From JBBRVP01 sp038246785 (GTDB taxonomy: Bacteria; Actinomycetota; Actinomycetes; Jiangellales; Jiangellaceae): a stretch of DNA of 64,000 bases. The first letter of the stretch is position 1. Every line of letters starts with the position of its first letter. The notes under the pieces are model-generated. The model ran no database searches, had not been told where the DNA came from, and saw nothing but the letters and a program-made list of their open reading frames with translations. The DNA lies in assembly GCA_038246785.1 (NCBI GenBank), contig JBBRVP010000003.1, positions 62,001-126,000 on the forward strand, given 5' to 3'. This document shows positions 25,843-34,390 of the stretch, piece after piece. The translations under genes and the position numbers were made by a program.

Positions 25843-27018
25843 ATGACGGCAGGGTCGACGGCCGGGGCGCGCTCGACCTCGGCCGAGGCGCCCTCCGGGA
25901 CGGCGGGGACCAGCGGGCTGGCGCTCGCCGACCGGATCCGTGGCCGCTACGCCTGGGGCTGGCTCATCGGGTCCATCTGGCTCGTCTACCTGGCCGATAC
26001 GTTCCGGGACGCCGCAGCGAACACCGACCCCGTGCTGGCCGTCCTCGGAACCTCGGCCGTCGCGGGCTTCGCCGTGCTCTACGTCGGGACCTTCGGCGTC
26101 GTACGGCAGCGCCGCCGGGCCGGCCGCCGGGTGCCCGCGCACTTTCGGGTGGGTGTCCTCACCGCGTACGCCGCGCTCTTCGTCGTCGCGGCGCTGTCCG
26201 CTGGGGAGAGCGCCCTTGCGATGCTCGTGTTCGCCACGGCGACGGTGATGTTGGTGCTGCCCATCCGCGCTGCCCTGGCTGTCGTGGCGCTGCTCGTCGT
26301 CGTCGCTGAGCTGTCGCCGCGGTTCGTCCCTGGCTGGGAGCCGACCGGCATGCTCAGTTTCCAGATCCTCGTCACCGCGTTGGCGATGTGGGGCGTCGTC
26401 CAACTCGTCCAGCGCAACGTCGAGCTTGCGCTGGCTCAACAGCAGATCACCGAGCTGGCCGTGAGCCAGGAACGCACCCGGTTCGCCCGTGACCTGCACG
26501 ACATCCTCGGCCACTCGCTCACGGTGCTCGCGGTCAAATCGGAGCTGGCCGGGCGCCTGGTCCACATCGACGCCGACCGCGCTGCCGCCGAGATCGCCGA
26601 CGTGGAGCGGCTGGCCCGCGAGGCCCTGGCCGACGTTCGCAGCGCCGTCGCCGGCTACCGGGAGGCCTCGCTGGCCGGTGAGCTGGTCGCAGCCCGGGCT
26701 GCGCTCGACGCCGCCGGCATCGAGGCCGACCTGCCCACTGCCGTCGACGTGGTGCCGCAGCAGCGCAAGGCGCTGTTCGGCTGGGCGGTCCGCGAGGGGG
26801 TGACCAACGTCGTACGGCACAGCGGCGCCCGCCACTGCCGCGTCCGGCTTGACGCCGAGGGGGTCGAGGTCGTCGACGACGGCCGCGGCGCGGCCACCCT
26901 CCCCGCCGGGTCCGGCCACGGCCTCGCCGGTCTGCGCGAGCGGGCCGCGGCGCAGGACGCGCGGGTCGTCACCTCCCTGGTCGCCGGTGGCGGCTTCCGG
27001 CTGTGGGTGGGCTGGTGA
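25843..27018 (+). CDS. NarL/DesK-type sensor histidine kinase
   Basis: 391 residues. Five or six membrane helices (about 45-190) without a large extracytoplasmic loop suggest sensing within the membrane, as in DesK or intramembrane-sensing kinases. The dimerisation domain has the phospho-acceptor His219 in DLHDILGHSLTVL. The ATP-binding domain has EGVTNVVRHSGARHC and GHGLAGLRERAA. The stop overlaps the response regulator start as GTGA. It likely monitors the membrane or the compound exported by the upstream ABC transporter. Confidence 0.92.
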   Translation: MTAGSTAGARSTSAEAPSGTAGTSGLALADRIRGRYAWGWLIGSIWLVYLADTFRDAAANTDPVLAVLGTSAVAGFAVLYVGTFGVVRQRRRAGRRVPAHFRVGVLTAYAALFVVAALSAGESALAMLVFATATVMLVLPIRAALAVVALLVVVAELSPRFVPGWEPTGMLSFQILVTALAMWGVVQLVQRNVELALAQQQITELAVSQERTRFARDLHDILGHSLTVLAVKSELAGRLVHIDADRAAAEIADVERLAREALADVRSAVAGYREASLAGELVAARAALDAAGIEADLPTAVDVVPQQRKALFGWAVREGVTNVVRHSGARHCRVRLDAEGVEVVDDGRGAATLPAGSGHGLAGLRERAAAQDARVVTSLVAGGGFRLWVGW

Positions 27019-27647
27019 CATCGCAGCACCGCGACCGCACCCCGATCCGAGTCCTGCTCGCCGACGACCAGGCGCTCGTGCGGGGCGCCATGGCCACCCT
27101 CCTCGACCTCGAGCCGGACCTCGAGGTCGTGGCGCAGGTGGGCGACGGAGCCGATGTCGTCGCCGCCGCGCGGCGTACGCAACCCGACGTCGCCCTCGTC
27201 GACGTCGAGATGCCGCAACTGGACGGCATCAGCGCCACTGCCTCCCTGCGCGCGGCCCTGCCCGGCTGCCGGGTACTCGTCGTCACGACGTTCGGCCGGC
27301 CCGGCTACCTGCGGCGCGCCATGGAGGCTGGCGCCAGCGGCTTCGTCGTCAAGGACACTCCGGCCGAACGGCTCGCCGACGCGGTGAGGCGGGTGCATGC
27401 CGGCCTGCGGGTCGTCGACCCGGCGCTGGCGGCCGAGTCGCTCGCCGCCGGGCAGGACCCGTTCACGGCTCGCGAGCGGGAGGTCCTCGCGGCCGCGCGC
27501 GCAGGAGGTACCGTCGCCGACATCGCCCGCACCCTGGTGCTGTCGGAGGGCACTGTCCGCAACCACCTCTCCTCCGCCATCGGCAAGACCGGGGCGCGCA
27601 CTCGCGCGGAGGCGGCCCGCATCGCCGAGGAGAACGGATGGTTGTGA
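27015..27647 (+). CDS. NarL/DesR-type response regulator
   Basis: 210 residues from GTG 27015, which overlaps the kinase stop by GTGA. Receiver domain with acidic pair in LLADDQ, phospho-Asp in DVALVDVEMPQ and Lys in VVKDTPAERL; C-terminal LuxR-type helix-turn-helix (LTAREREVLAAARAGGTVADIARTL pattern, VRNHLSSAIGKTGARTR). It probably activates the ABC operon upstream of it, possibly through the TGACA/TGTCA repeat at 24017. Confidence 0.93.
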   Translation: MTSQHRDRTPIRVLLADDQALVRGAMATLLDLEPDLEVVAQVGDGADVVAAARRTQPDVALVDVEMPQLDGISATASLRAALPGCRVLVVTTFGRPGYLRRAMEAGASGFVVKDTPAERLADAVRRVHAGLRVVDPALAAESLAAGQDPFTAREREVLAAARAGGTVADIARTLVLSEGTVRNHLSSAIGKTGARTRAEAARIAEENGWL

Positions 27648-28327
27648 CCACGGACACGGCCCCGCTGCCGCAGCGGCCGCCGCAGCGGCGCTCGGCGCGG
27701 CGGGTCGCGGCGCGGCGGGTCGCGGCGCGGGTCGTCGCCCTGCTCCTCGCCGCCCTGCTGCTCTACGTCGCCTCCGTGCCGGTGCGCATCTGGTGGGACG
27801 CCCGTGGCCAGGACACCGCCCCGGTCGACGCGATCGTCGTGCTCGGCGCGGCGCAGTTCGACGGGCGGCCCTCCCCGGTGCTCGAAGCCCGGCTGCGAAA
27901 GGCGCGGGCGTTGTACGAGGACGGCGTGGCGCCGGTCATCGTCACCGTGGGTGGTAAGCGCGCCGGTGACCGGACGACCGAGGGGGCCGCCGGTCGCGAC
28001 TGGCTGATCTCGCACCGGGTGCCGGCTTCCGCGGCCGTCGCGGTGCCCGAGGGCAGCAACACCCAGGACAGCCTGCGCGCAGTGGGCGATCTGTTCGGGC
28101 AGCGCGGCTGGCACACGGCCGTCCTGGTCACCGACCCCTGGCACACGTTCCGCGCCAAGGCCCTGGCGGGAGCCGCCGGCATCGAGGCCGGGTCGGCTCC
28201 GGTGCGCTCAGGCCCCGCGGTGCAGAGCCGGGCCGCGGAGCTGCGTTACGTCCTGCGCGAGACGGCCGCCTACCTGCAGTGGCGCGTCACCGGTGATTCG
28301 GGCACCGGCGGCCCCGGTGCCATCTAG
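27638..28327 (+). CDS. YdcF/ElyC/SanA-family membrane protein
   Basis: 229 residues. An Arg-rich N-terminus is followed by one transmembrane helix (about 33-52), then a DUF218-type Rossmann domain outside the membrane: DAIVVLGAAQFDGRPSPVLEARLRKA, VTVGGK, EGSNTQDSLR, LVTDPWHTFRA. Relatives affect envelope barrier function in enterobacteria; catalysis is unproven. ATG 27638 with GAGGAG upstream overlaps the response regulator by 10 nt; GTG 27644 (GTGA overlap) is an alternative. Its C-terminus overlaps the proposed dgt start. Confidence 0.85.
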   Translation: MVVTTDTAPLPQRPPQRRSARRVAARRVAARVVALLLAALLLYVASVPVRIWWDARGQDTAPVDAIVVLGAAQFDGRPSPVLEARLRKARALYEDGVAPVIVTVGGKRAGDRTTEGAAGRDWLISHRVPASAAVAVPEGSNTQDSLRAVGDLFGQRGWHTAVLVTDPWHTFRAKALAGAAGIEAGSAPVRSGPAVQSRAAELRYVLRETAAYLQWRVTGDSGTGGPGAI

Positions 28328-29576
28328 CGGTTTCCTGGTCGCCGCCGACGCGCCGGCCGGCTATGCCGAGGCTGACCGCGAGCGCTGGGTGGCCGAGCCG
28401 CCCAAGCGACCGGGTCGCGGCGCGTTCGAGCGCGACCGCGCCCGGGTACTGCATTCCTCGGCCCTGCGCCGGCTCGCCGCGAAGACGCAGGTCGTCGGCC
28501 CCAGCAGCGACGACTTCGTCCGTAACCGTCTCACCCACACGTTGGAGGTGGCGCAGGTCGGGCGTGAGCTGGGCCGCGTCCTGGGCTGCGACCCTGACGT
28601 CGTCGACACCGCCTGCCTGGCGCACGACCTCGGTCACCCGCCGTTCGGGCACAACGGCGAGGCGGCGCTCGACGACGCCGCGGCCTCCTGCGGTGGCTTC
28701 GAGGGCAATGCGCAGACGCTCCGCCTGCTGACCCGGCTCGAGCCCAAGGTCACTCGCGCCGACGGCTCGTCGGCGGGCCTCAACCTGACTCGGGCGAGCC
28801 TCGATGCCGCCACCAAGTACCCCTGGGCACGCGTGGCGGGCGCCCCCAAGTACGGCGTCTACGCCGCGGACGCGGGGGCCTTCGGCTGGCTGCGCGCCGG
28901 TGCTCCCGGCGTCCGGCGCTGCCTCGAGGCGCAGGTGATGGACCTCGCCGACGACGTGGCCTACTGCGTGCACGACGTGGAGGACGCGGTCGTCGCCGGA
29001 CGGCTGGCGCCTCGGGTGCTGGGCGCCGTGCAGGCGCGGGAGCACGTCAGCGACCTGACCCGCGCCTGGTACCTCCCCGACGCGGAGACCGCCGAGGTGG
29101 CCGCCGCGCTCGACCGGCTGCGCGCGCTGCCGTACTGGGTGGCGGACTACGACGGAAGCCGGCGGGCGCTGGCCGCGCTCAAGGACATGACCAGCCAGCT
29201 CATCGGCCGTTTCGCGGCCACGGTCGAGCGGGCGACCCACGAGCGCCACGGCGGTGGCAGGCTGACGCGCTACGCGGCGGACCTCGTCGTGCCGCGTGAG
29301 GTCGTGGTCGAGACCGCGGCGCTCAAGGGGGTGGCGGCGGTGTTCGTGATGACCGCCGAGGACCGCCAGGGCGGGTACGCCCGCCAGCGCGAGCTGGTGC
29401 ACGAGCTCGTCGACCTCCTGCTGCGTCGTGCCCCTGAGGCGTTGCAGCCGGCGTACGCCGGTGACTGGCTGTACGCCACCGATGACGCGGCGCGGCTGCG
29501 CGCCGTGGTCGATCAGGTCGCCGCCCTCACCGACCTCAGCGCCGTGGAATGGGTGGAGCGGCTGCGGTCGGGCTGA
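28293..29576 (+). CDS. dgt: Deoxyguanosinetriphosphate triphosphohydrolase-like protein
   Basis: 427 residues, HD-domain dNTPase that cuts dNTPs to deoxynucleosides and triphosphate. Metal motif: RNRLTHTLEVAQVG and HDLGHPPFGHNGE (the HD pair), with the third Asp in MDLADDVAYCVHDVEDA. Arg/Lys-rich N-terminus RDRARVLHSSALRRLAAKTQV is typical of actinobacterial Dgt encoded before dnaG. GTG 28293 overlaps the YdcF gene by 35 nt; GTG 28317 is an equally plausible start. Confidence 0.93.
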   Translation: MIRAPAAPVPSSGFLVAADAPAGYAEADRERWVAEPPKRPGRGAFERDRARVLHSSALRRLAAKTQVVGPSSDDFVRNRLTHTLEVAQVGRELGRVLGCDPDVVDTACLAHDLGHPPFGHNGEAALDDAAASCGGFEGNAQTLRLLTRLEPKVTRADGSSAGLNLTRASLDAATKYPWARVAGAPKYGVYAADAGAFGWLRAGAPGVRRCLEAQVMDLADDVAYCVHDVEDAVVAGRLAPRVLGAVQAREHVSDLTRAWYLPDAETAEVAAALDRLRALPYWVADYDGSRRALAALKDMTSQLIGRFAATVERATHERHGGGRLTRYAADLVVPREVVVETAALKGVAAVFVMTAEDRQGGYARQRELVHELVDLLLRRAPEALQPAYAGDWLYATDDAARLRAVVDQVAALTDLSAVEWVERLRSG

Positions 29577-29648
29577 GCGCTTGCGGCCCCTCGCGCGGGC
29601 GGGGAGAGTGCTGAGGTACCGCAGAGCCGTCGTGAGGGAGGAGATCAC

Positions 29649-30875
29649 ATGGCCGCCGACCGGGTGTTCGTGGCAGTGGGTGGCGGGCTCGCCGCCGCGC
29701 GGGCGGTCGAGACGCTGCGTGCGGAGGGCTTCGATGGGAGGCTCGTCCTCGTCGGCGCCGAGCCGGAGCTGCCGTACGAGCGTCCGCCGCTGTCCAAGGG
29801 CTACCTCAAGGGCGACGAGGAGCGGGACTCCACGTTCGTGCACGACCGGGCCTGGTACGACGACCAGCGCGTCGAGCTGCGACTGGGCACCCGCGCCACG
29901 GGGCTGGACCCGGCCGCCCACGAGCTCGAGCTCGCCGGCGGCGAGCGGCTGCGCTACGACAAGCTGCTCATCGCCACCGGCTCCGACGTCCGCCCGCTCG
30001 GCGTGCCCGGCGCCGACGCGGCGGGCGTCCACTACCTGCGTACGCTGCCCGACAGCGACCGGCTCAAGGCGGCTCTCGACGGGGCCGAGCGCGTGGTGGT
30101 CGTCGGAGCCGGCTGGATCGGGCTCGAGGTGACAGCCGCGGCGCGCGAACGCGGCGACGACGTCACCGTCGTCGAGATGGCGAGACTGCCGCTGCAGCGG
30201 GTGCTCGGCGACGAGGTCGCCGCCGTGTTCCGCGACCTGCACGTCGAGCACGGGGTGCGCTTCGAGTTCGGCTCCGGTGTCAGCCAGATCCGCACCGAGG
30301 GCGGCCACGTGGTCGCAGTCGTCACCACGACCGGTGACGAGCTGCCGGCCGACGCCGTCGTCGTCGGCGTCGGCATCACCCCCGCGACTGCGCTGGCGGA
30401 GTCCGCCGGTCTCGAGGTGGCCGACGGGATCGTCGTGGACGCCACGCTGCGCAGCTCCGATCCCGATGTCTATGCTGCCGGCGACGTCGCCGACGTCGAC
30501 CGCCCGGCGCTGGGTCGCCGGGTACGAGTCGAGCACTGGGCCAACGCGGAGGACACCGGGCCGGTCGCCGCCCGGGCGATGCTCGGCAGGGACGCCACCG
30601 TCGACTTCTTGCCGTTCTTCTTCTCCGACCAGTACGACCTCGGCATGGAGTACGTCGGCTGGGCCGACCCGCGGGAGTCCCGGGTGGTCATGCGCGGCGA
30701 CCCGGCGAAGCGGGAGTTCTCGGCGTTCTGGCTCGACGGCGCGCGGGTGGCAGCCGGCATGCACGCCAACCTGTGGGATCAGGGCATCGACCCGATCAAA
30801 GCGCTCGTCCTGAGCCGGCGGGACATCGACCCCCAGCGGCTGGCCGACCCGTCGGTACCCCTCGATTCCCTGTGA
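29649..30875 (+). CDS. NAD(P)/FAD-dependent ferredoxin (rubredoxin) reductase
   Basis: 408 residues, BphA4/putidaredoxin-reductase family. It moves electrons from NADH through FAD to a small ferredoxin or rubredoxin, often for oxygenases or P450s. Seen: YERPPLSKGYL near residue 50 (FAD site), NAD motif VVVGAGWIGLEVTAAARERG, and the ATG-type YAAGDVADVD before the C-terminal domain (HWANAEDTG). AGGGAGGAG precedes the ATG. No partner ferredoxin gene is in the window. It interrupts the usual dgt-dnaG neighbourhood. Confidence 0.92.
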   Translation: MAADRVFVAVGGGLAAARAVETLRAEGFDGRLVLVGAEPELPYERPPLSKGYLKGDEERDSTFVHDRAWYDDQRVELRLGTRATGLDPAAHELELAGGERLRYDKLLIATGSDVRPLGVPGADAAGVHYLRTLPDSDRLKAALDGAERVVVVGAGWIGLEVTAAARERGDDVTVVEMARLPLQRVLGDEVAAVFRDLHVEHGVRFEFGSGVSQIRTEGGHVVAVVTTTGDELPADAVVVGVGITPATALAESAGLEVADGIVVDATLRSSDPDVYAAGDVADVDRPALGRRVRVEHWANAEDTGPVAARAMLGRDATVDFLPFFFSDQYDLGMEYVGWADPRESRVVMRGDPAKREFSAFWLDGARVAAGMHANLWDQGIDPIKALVLSRRDIDPQRLADPSVPLDSL

Positions 30876-30907
30876 ACAGCGCCGGACGGCGCATCCGGTC
30901 GCGACCC

Positions 30908-30913
30908 TAGACT
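30908..30913 (+). promoter_or_regulatory. -10 element of a leaderless promoter (dnaG)
   Basis: TAGACT, 6 nt, then GTG 30920; no ribosome-binding site in between. Confidence 0.55.
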
Positions 30914-30919
30914 CGACGG

Positions 30920-32848
30920 GTGCCCCGCATCCGCGACGAGGACATCGCCCTCGTCCGCGAGCGCGCCCACATCGACGAGATCGTCCGCGAGTACGTCACG
31001 CTGCGCAACGCCGGCGGGGGCTCGCTGAAGGGGCTCTGCCCGTTCCATGAGGAGAAGACGCCGTCGTTCCACGTCACTCCGGCTCGCCAGTTCTGGCACT
31101 GCTTCGGCTGCAGCGCCGGCGGCGACGTCATCTCCTTCGTCCAGCAGATCGACCACCTCGGCTTCCAGGAGGCCGTCGAGCGGCTGGCCGACAAGGTCGG
31201 GTTGCAGCTGCGGTACGACGACGCCGGGCCGGCCGGCGGTCAGCAGTCGCGGCTGCGCGAGCAACGCTCCCGGCTCGTCGACGCGCACCGCGAGGCCGCG
31301 CTGTTCTACGCCGGGCAGTTGGAAGCCGCGCCGGAGGCGCTGGTCGGCCGGCAGTTCCTCGCCGAGCGCGGCTTCGACCAGACCGCCGCCGAACACTTCG
31401 GGGTGGGCTACTCGCCCCGGGCCGGCGAGGCGCTGACCATCCATCTGCGCGGTCTGGGCCGCTTCTCCGACGAGGACCTCGTCGCCTCCGGGCTGTGCGG
31501 CCAGGGGCGCGGCGGCGGCCTGTACGACCGCTTCCGGGGGCGGCTGATGTGGCCGATCCGCGACCTCATGGGCGAGGTCGTCGGCTTCGGCGCCCGCCGG
31601 CTGCACGACGACGACCGGATCGAGGCGAAATACCTCAACACCCCTGAGACCACCATCTACAAGAAGAGCTCGCTGCTCTACGGCGTCGACCTCGCCAAGC
31701 GAGACATCGCCCGGTCGTCCCGCGCCGTGGTCGTCGAGGGCTACACCGACGTGATGGCCTGCCACCTCTCCGGTGTCACCACAGCCGTCGCCACCTGCGG
31801 CACCTCGTTCGGCGACGAGCACGCCAAGGTGCTGCGCCGACTGCTGATGGACCAGGACGAGTACCGCGGAGAGGTGGTGTTCACCTTCGACGGCGACGCC
31901 GCCGGCCAGAAGGCCGCGCTGCGGGCGTTCGAGGGAGACCAGCGCTTCGTGGCGCAGACCTACGTCGCCGTCGAGCCCGACGGGCTCGACCCCTGCGAGG
32001 TGCGCCAGCGCAAGGGCGACGCCGCCGTCCGCGAGCTGGTAGCCCGCCGGCAGCCGCTGTTCCAGTTCGCGATCCGCACGCTGCTGAGCGAGTCCGACCT
32101 CGACTCCTCGGAGGGCAGGACGCACGCGCTGGACCGCACCATCCCGCTGGTGGCACGCATCCGCGACACCGCGCTGCGCGACGACTACGCCCGCCGGCTC
32201 GCCGGCTGGGTCGGGGCACCCGACGAGCTGGCGGTCGTCCAGCGGGTCCGCGCGGTGTCCGGCAGGCCCGACCGGCGCGGCGGCCCGTCCCGGTCGACTC
32301 CGCCGGTCCCGGGGCAGCAGGCGCTCGCGGTCCCCGTGCACGGCGAGGTCGACCCCCAGACGCTGGGCGTCGAGCGTGAGGCGCTCAAGGTCGCGCTGCA
32401 GCGCCCCGCCCTCGCCGGCCGGGCATTCGACGACCTCGACGCCGAGGCGTTCCGCTCACCCGCCCACCGGGCCGTGCAGGCCGCTGTCGCGGCTGCCGGC
32501 GGCGCCGGGCGCTCGGTCTCGGCGAACGGGTCCGGTCGGTCCGACGGGTCGGGCTACCTCGACCGCGTGCTCGCCGCCTGCGCCGACGACGGCGTACGTC
32601 ACCTCGTGCGCGAGCTTTCCGTGGAAGTCGTGCCCGCAACCGAGGAGCAGATGACCCGCTACGTCTCCGGCACGCTCGCCCGGCTGCACGAGATGGAGGT
32701 CAGCCGGGCCATCGTGGGCGCCAAGGCACGGTTGCAGCGCACCGATCCGACGGCCGACGTGGCCGCCTACAACCGGCTCTTCGGCGAGCTCACCGCGCTG
32801 GAGTCGCAGCGGCAGGTGTTGCGCGCTCGCGCCGCCGAGGGGGTGTAG
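30920..32848 (+). CDS. dnaG: DNA primase
   Basis: 642 residues. It makes RNA primers at the replication fork. CHC2 zinc-binding domain at about 40-64 with ligands C40, H43, C61, C64; TOPRIM domain with VVVEGYTDVMACH and FTFDGDAAGQKA; C-terminal helicase-interaction domain after about 500, preceded by a Pro/Gly-rich linker. The GTG start is preceded by TAGACT 6 nt away (leaderless). It is followed after 5 bp by the FGGY kinase and then a sigma factor gene, echoing the classical dnaG-rpoD macromolecular synthesis order. Confidence 0.97.
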   Translation: MPRIRDEDIALVRERAHIDEIVREYVTLRNAGGGSLKGLCPFHEEKTPSFHVTPARQFWHCFGCSAGGDVISFVQQIDHLGFQEAVERLADKVGLQLRYDDAGPAGGQQSRLREQRSRLVDAHREAALFYAGQLEAAPEALVGRQFLAERGFDQTAAEHFGVGYSPRAGEALTIHLRGLGRFSDEDLVASGLCGQGRGGGLYDRFRGRLMWPIRDLMGEVVGFGARRLHDDDRIEAKYLNTPETTIYKKSSLLYGVDLAKRDIARSSRAVVVEGYTDVMACHLSGVTTAVATCGTSFGDEHAKVLRRLLMDQDEYRGEVVFTFDGDAAGQKAALRAFEGDQRFVAQTYVAVEPDGLDPCEVRQRKGDAAVRELVARRQPLFQFAIRTLLSESDLDSSEGRTHALDRTIPLVARIRDTALRDDYARRLAGWVGAPDELAVVQRVRAVSGRPDRRGGPSRSTPPVPGQQALAVPVHGEVDPQTLGVEREALKVALQRPALAGRAFDDLDAEAFRSPAHRAVQAAVAAAGGAGRSVSANGSGRSDGSGYLDRVLAACADDGVRHLVRELSVEVVPATEEQMTRYVSGTLARLHEMEVSRAIVGAKARLQRTDPTADVAAYNRLFGELTALESQRQVLRARAAEGV

Positions 32849-32853
32849 CGCCC

Positions 32854-34254
32854 ATGCCCGCGGTCGCCGGTGTCGACTCCTCGACACAGTCGTGCAAGGT
32901 GGTCGTCTGCGACGCCGAGAGCGGACATCTGCGGTCGATCGGTCGCGCCGGGCACCCGGACGGCACCGAGGTCGATCCTGCTGCCTGGGAGGCCGCGCTG
33001 CACGAGGCAGCCGCGGGCCGGCTGGACGACGTCGACGCGGTCTCCGTCGCCGGACAGCAGCACGGCATGGTCGCGCTCGACGCGGCCGGCGCGGTGCTGC
33101 GGCCCGCGCTGCTGTGGAACGACGTGCGCTCGGCCGGCGCGGCCCGCGACCTGGTCGACGAGCTCGGTGGAGGCGAGGCGTGGGCCGACGCCGTGGGCAG
33201 CGTCCCGGGCGCGGCCTTCACCGTCGCCAAGCTGCGCTGGCTCGCCGACGCCGAGCCCGAGCTGGCCGGGCGGACGAGCAGCGTCCTGCTGCCGCACGAC
33301 TGGCTGACCTGGCGGCTGGCCGGCGCGCCGGCGGACGCAGCCACGACCGATCGTGGCGACGCCTCCGGCACCGGCTACTGGTCGCCGTCGGGCCGCTGCT
33401 ACCGCGACGACCTCGTCGAGCGCGCACTGGGCCACCGCGTCGCCCTGCCGCGTGTCGCCGACCCGGCCGAGGTCGTGGGCCGCACGGCCGACGGGGCCGC
33501 GCTGGCCGCCGGCACCGGCGACAACATGGGAGCAGCCCTGGGGCTCGGGGCGGGCCCCGGCGACGTCGTCCTGTCGCTCGGCACCAGCGGGACCGTCTTC
33601 GCGGTGTCGGACGACCCGACCGCCGACCCCACCGGCATCGTGGCGGGGTTCGCGGACGCGAGCGGCCGTTTCCTCCCGCTCGTCTGCACCTTGAACGCGG
33701 CGCGCGTCCTCACGGCGACGGCGGCGATGCTCGGCACCGACCTGGCCGGCCTCGACCGGCTCGCGCTCGCCGCATCGCCGGGCGCCGGCGGGCTGACCCT
33801 GCTGCCCTATCTGGATGGCGAGCGCACCCCCGCACTCCCCGATGCCACCGCCACGTTGCTCGGCCTCACCCGGTCCGCCATGATCCCGGAGAACCTTGCG
33901 CGGGCGGCCGTCGAGGGAATGCTGTGCGGGCTTGCCGACGGTCTGGACGCCCTGGTGGATCTCGGGGTGGCGGTCCGCCGGGTCCTGCTCGTCGGCGGGG
34001 CGGCGCAGTCGGCCGCGGTCCGGGCCGTCGCGCCGATCCTGCTCGGCGCACCGGTCGTCGTCCCCGAGCCGGCGGAGTACGTCGCCCTGGGAGCCGCGCG
34101 GCAGGCAGCCTGGGCACTCGCCGGCGGTCCGGAACCGCCGGACTGGGCGGTCACCGTCGACCCGCTGCCGGAGATCGACGAGGCGGCGCGAGAGCGGGGG
34201 CGCGAGGTGCGGGCTCGCTACGCGGAGCGTCGGGCCCTCGTCCACGGAGCGTGA
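32854..34254 (+). CDS. xylB: FGGY-family carbohydrate kinase, probable xylulokinase
   Basis: 466 residues, FGGY kinase with two actin-like domains. N-terminal VAGVDSSTQSCKVVV (phosphate 1 loop), GQQHGMVALD, LPHDWLTWRL, catalytic Asp region GTGDNMGAALGLG, phosphate 2 loop LGTSGTVFAV, and LLVGGAAQSAAVRAVAPILLG. The pattern fits D-xylulose kinases of actinobacteria; other pentulose substrates are possible. There are no xylose isomerase or transport genes nearby. It starts 5 bp after dnaG and may be co-transcribed with it. Confidence 0.85.
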   Translation: MPAVAGVDSSTQSCKVVVCDAESGHLRSIGRAGHPDGTEVDPAAWEAALHEAAAGRLDDVDAVSVAGQQHGMVALDAAGAVLRPALLWNDVRSAGAARDLVDELGGGEAWADAVGSVPGAAFTVAKLRWLADAEPELAGRTSSVLLPHDWLTWRLAGAPADAATTDRGDASGTGYWSPSGRCYRDDLVERALGHRVALPRVADPAEVVGRTADGAALAAGTGDNMGAALGLGAGPGDVVLSLGTSGTVFAVSDDPTADPTGIVAGFADASGRFLPLVCTLNAARVLTATAAMLGTDLAGLDRLALAASPGAGGLTLLPYLDGERTPALPDATATLLGLTRSAMIPENLARAAVEGMLCGLADGLDALVDLGVAVRRVLLVGGAAQSAAVRAVAPILLGAPVVVPEPAEYVALGAARQAAWALAGGPEPPDWAVTVDPLPEIDEAARERGREVRARYAERRALVHGA

Positions 34255-34326
34255 CGAGCGCCGGGGAGATCGGCACCTTCGACAGGTATTCCAGCCGAAC
34301 GGACGGGCTCATCCCTGTGAAAGCAG

Positions 34327-34344
34327 CGGACAGAGCTGTCCGCG
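34327..34344. promoter_or_regulatory. 18-bp palindrome in the leader of the sigma factor gene
   Basis: GCGGACAG and CTGTCCGC flank a 2-bp centre. It lies 47 bp before the GTG at 34391 in the 136-bp gap after xylB. It could be an operator or a leader hairpin; nothing in the sequence decides. Confidence 0.4.
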
Positions 34345-34390
34345 AAGGTCCACACTGTCGGATCAGCGGTCGGCGAGGAGGGTTCGAGGC

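Noticed and set aside
28287..30764. Long minus-strand open frame over dgt and the ferredoxin reductase
   Set aside because: Antisense to two genes with clear family motifs; composition typical of a shadow frame.
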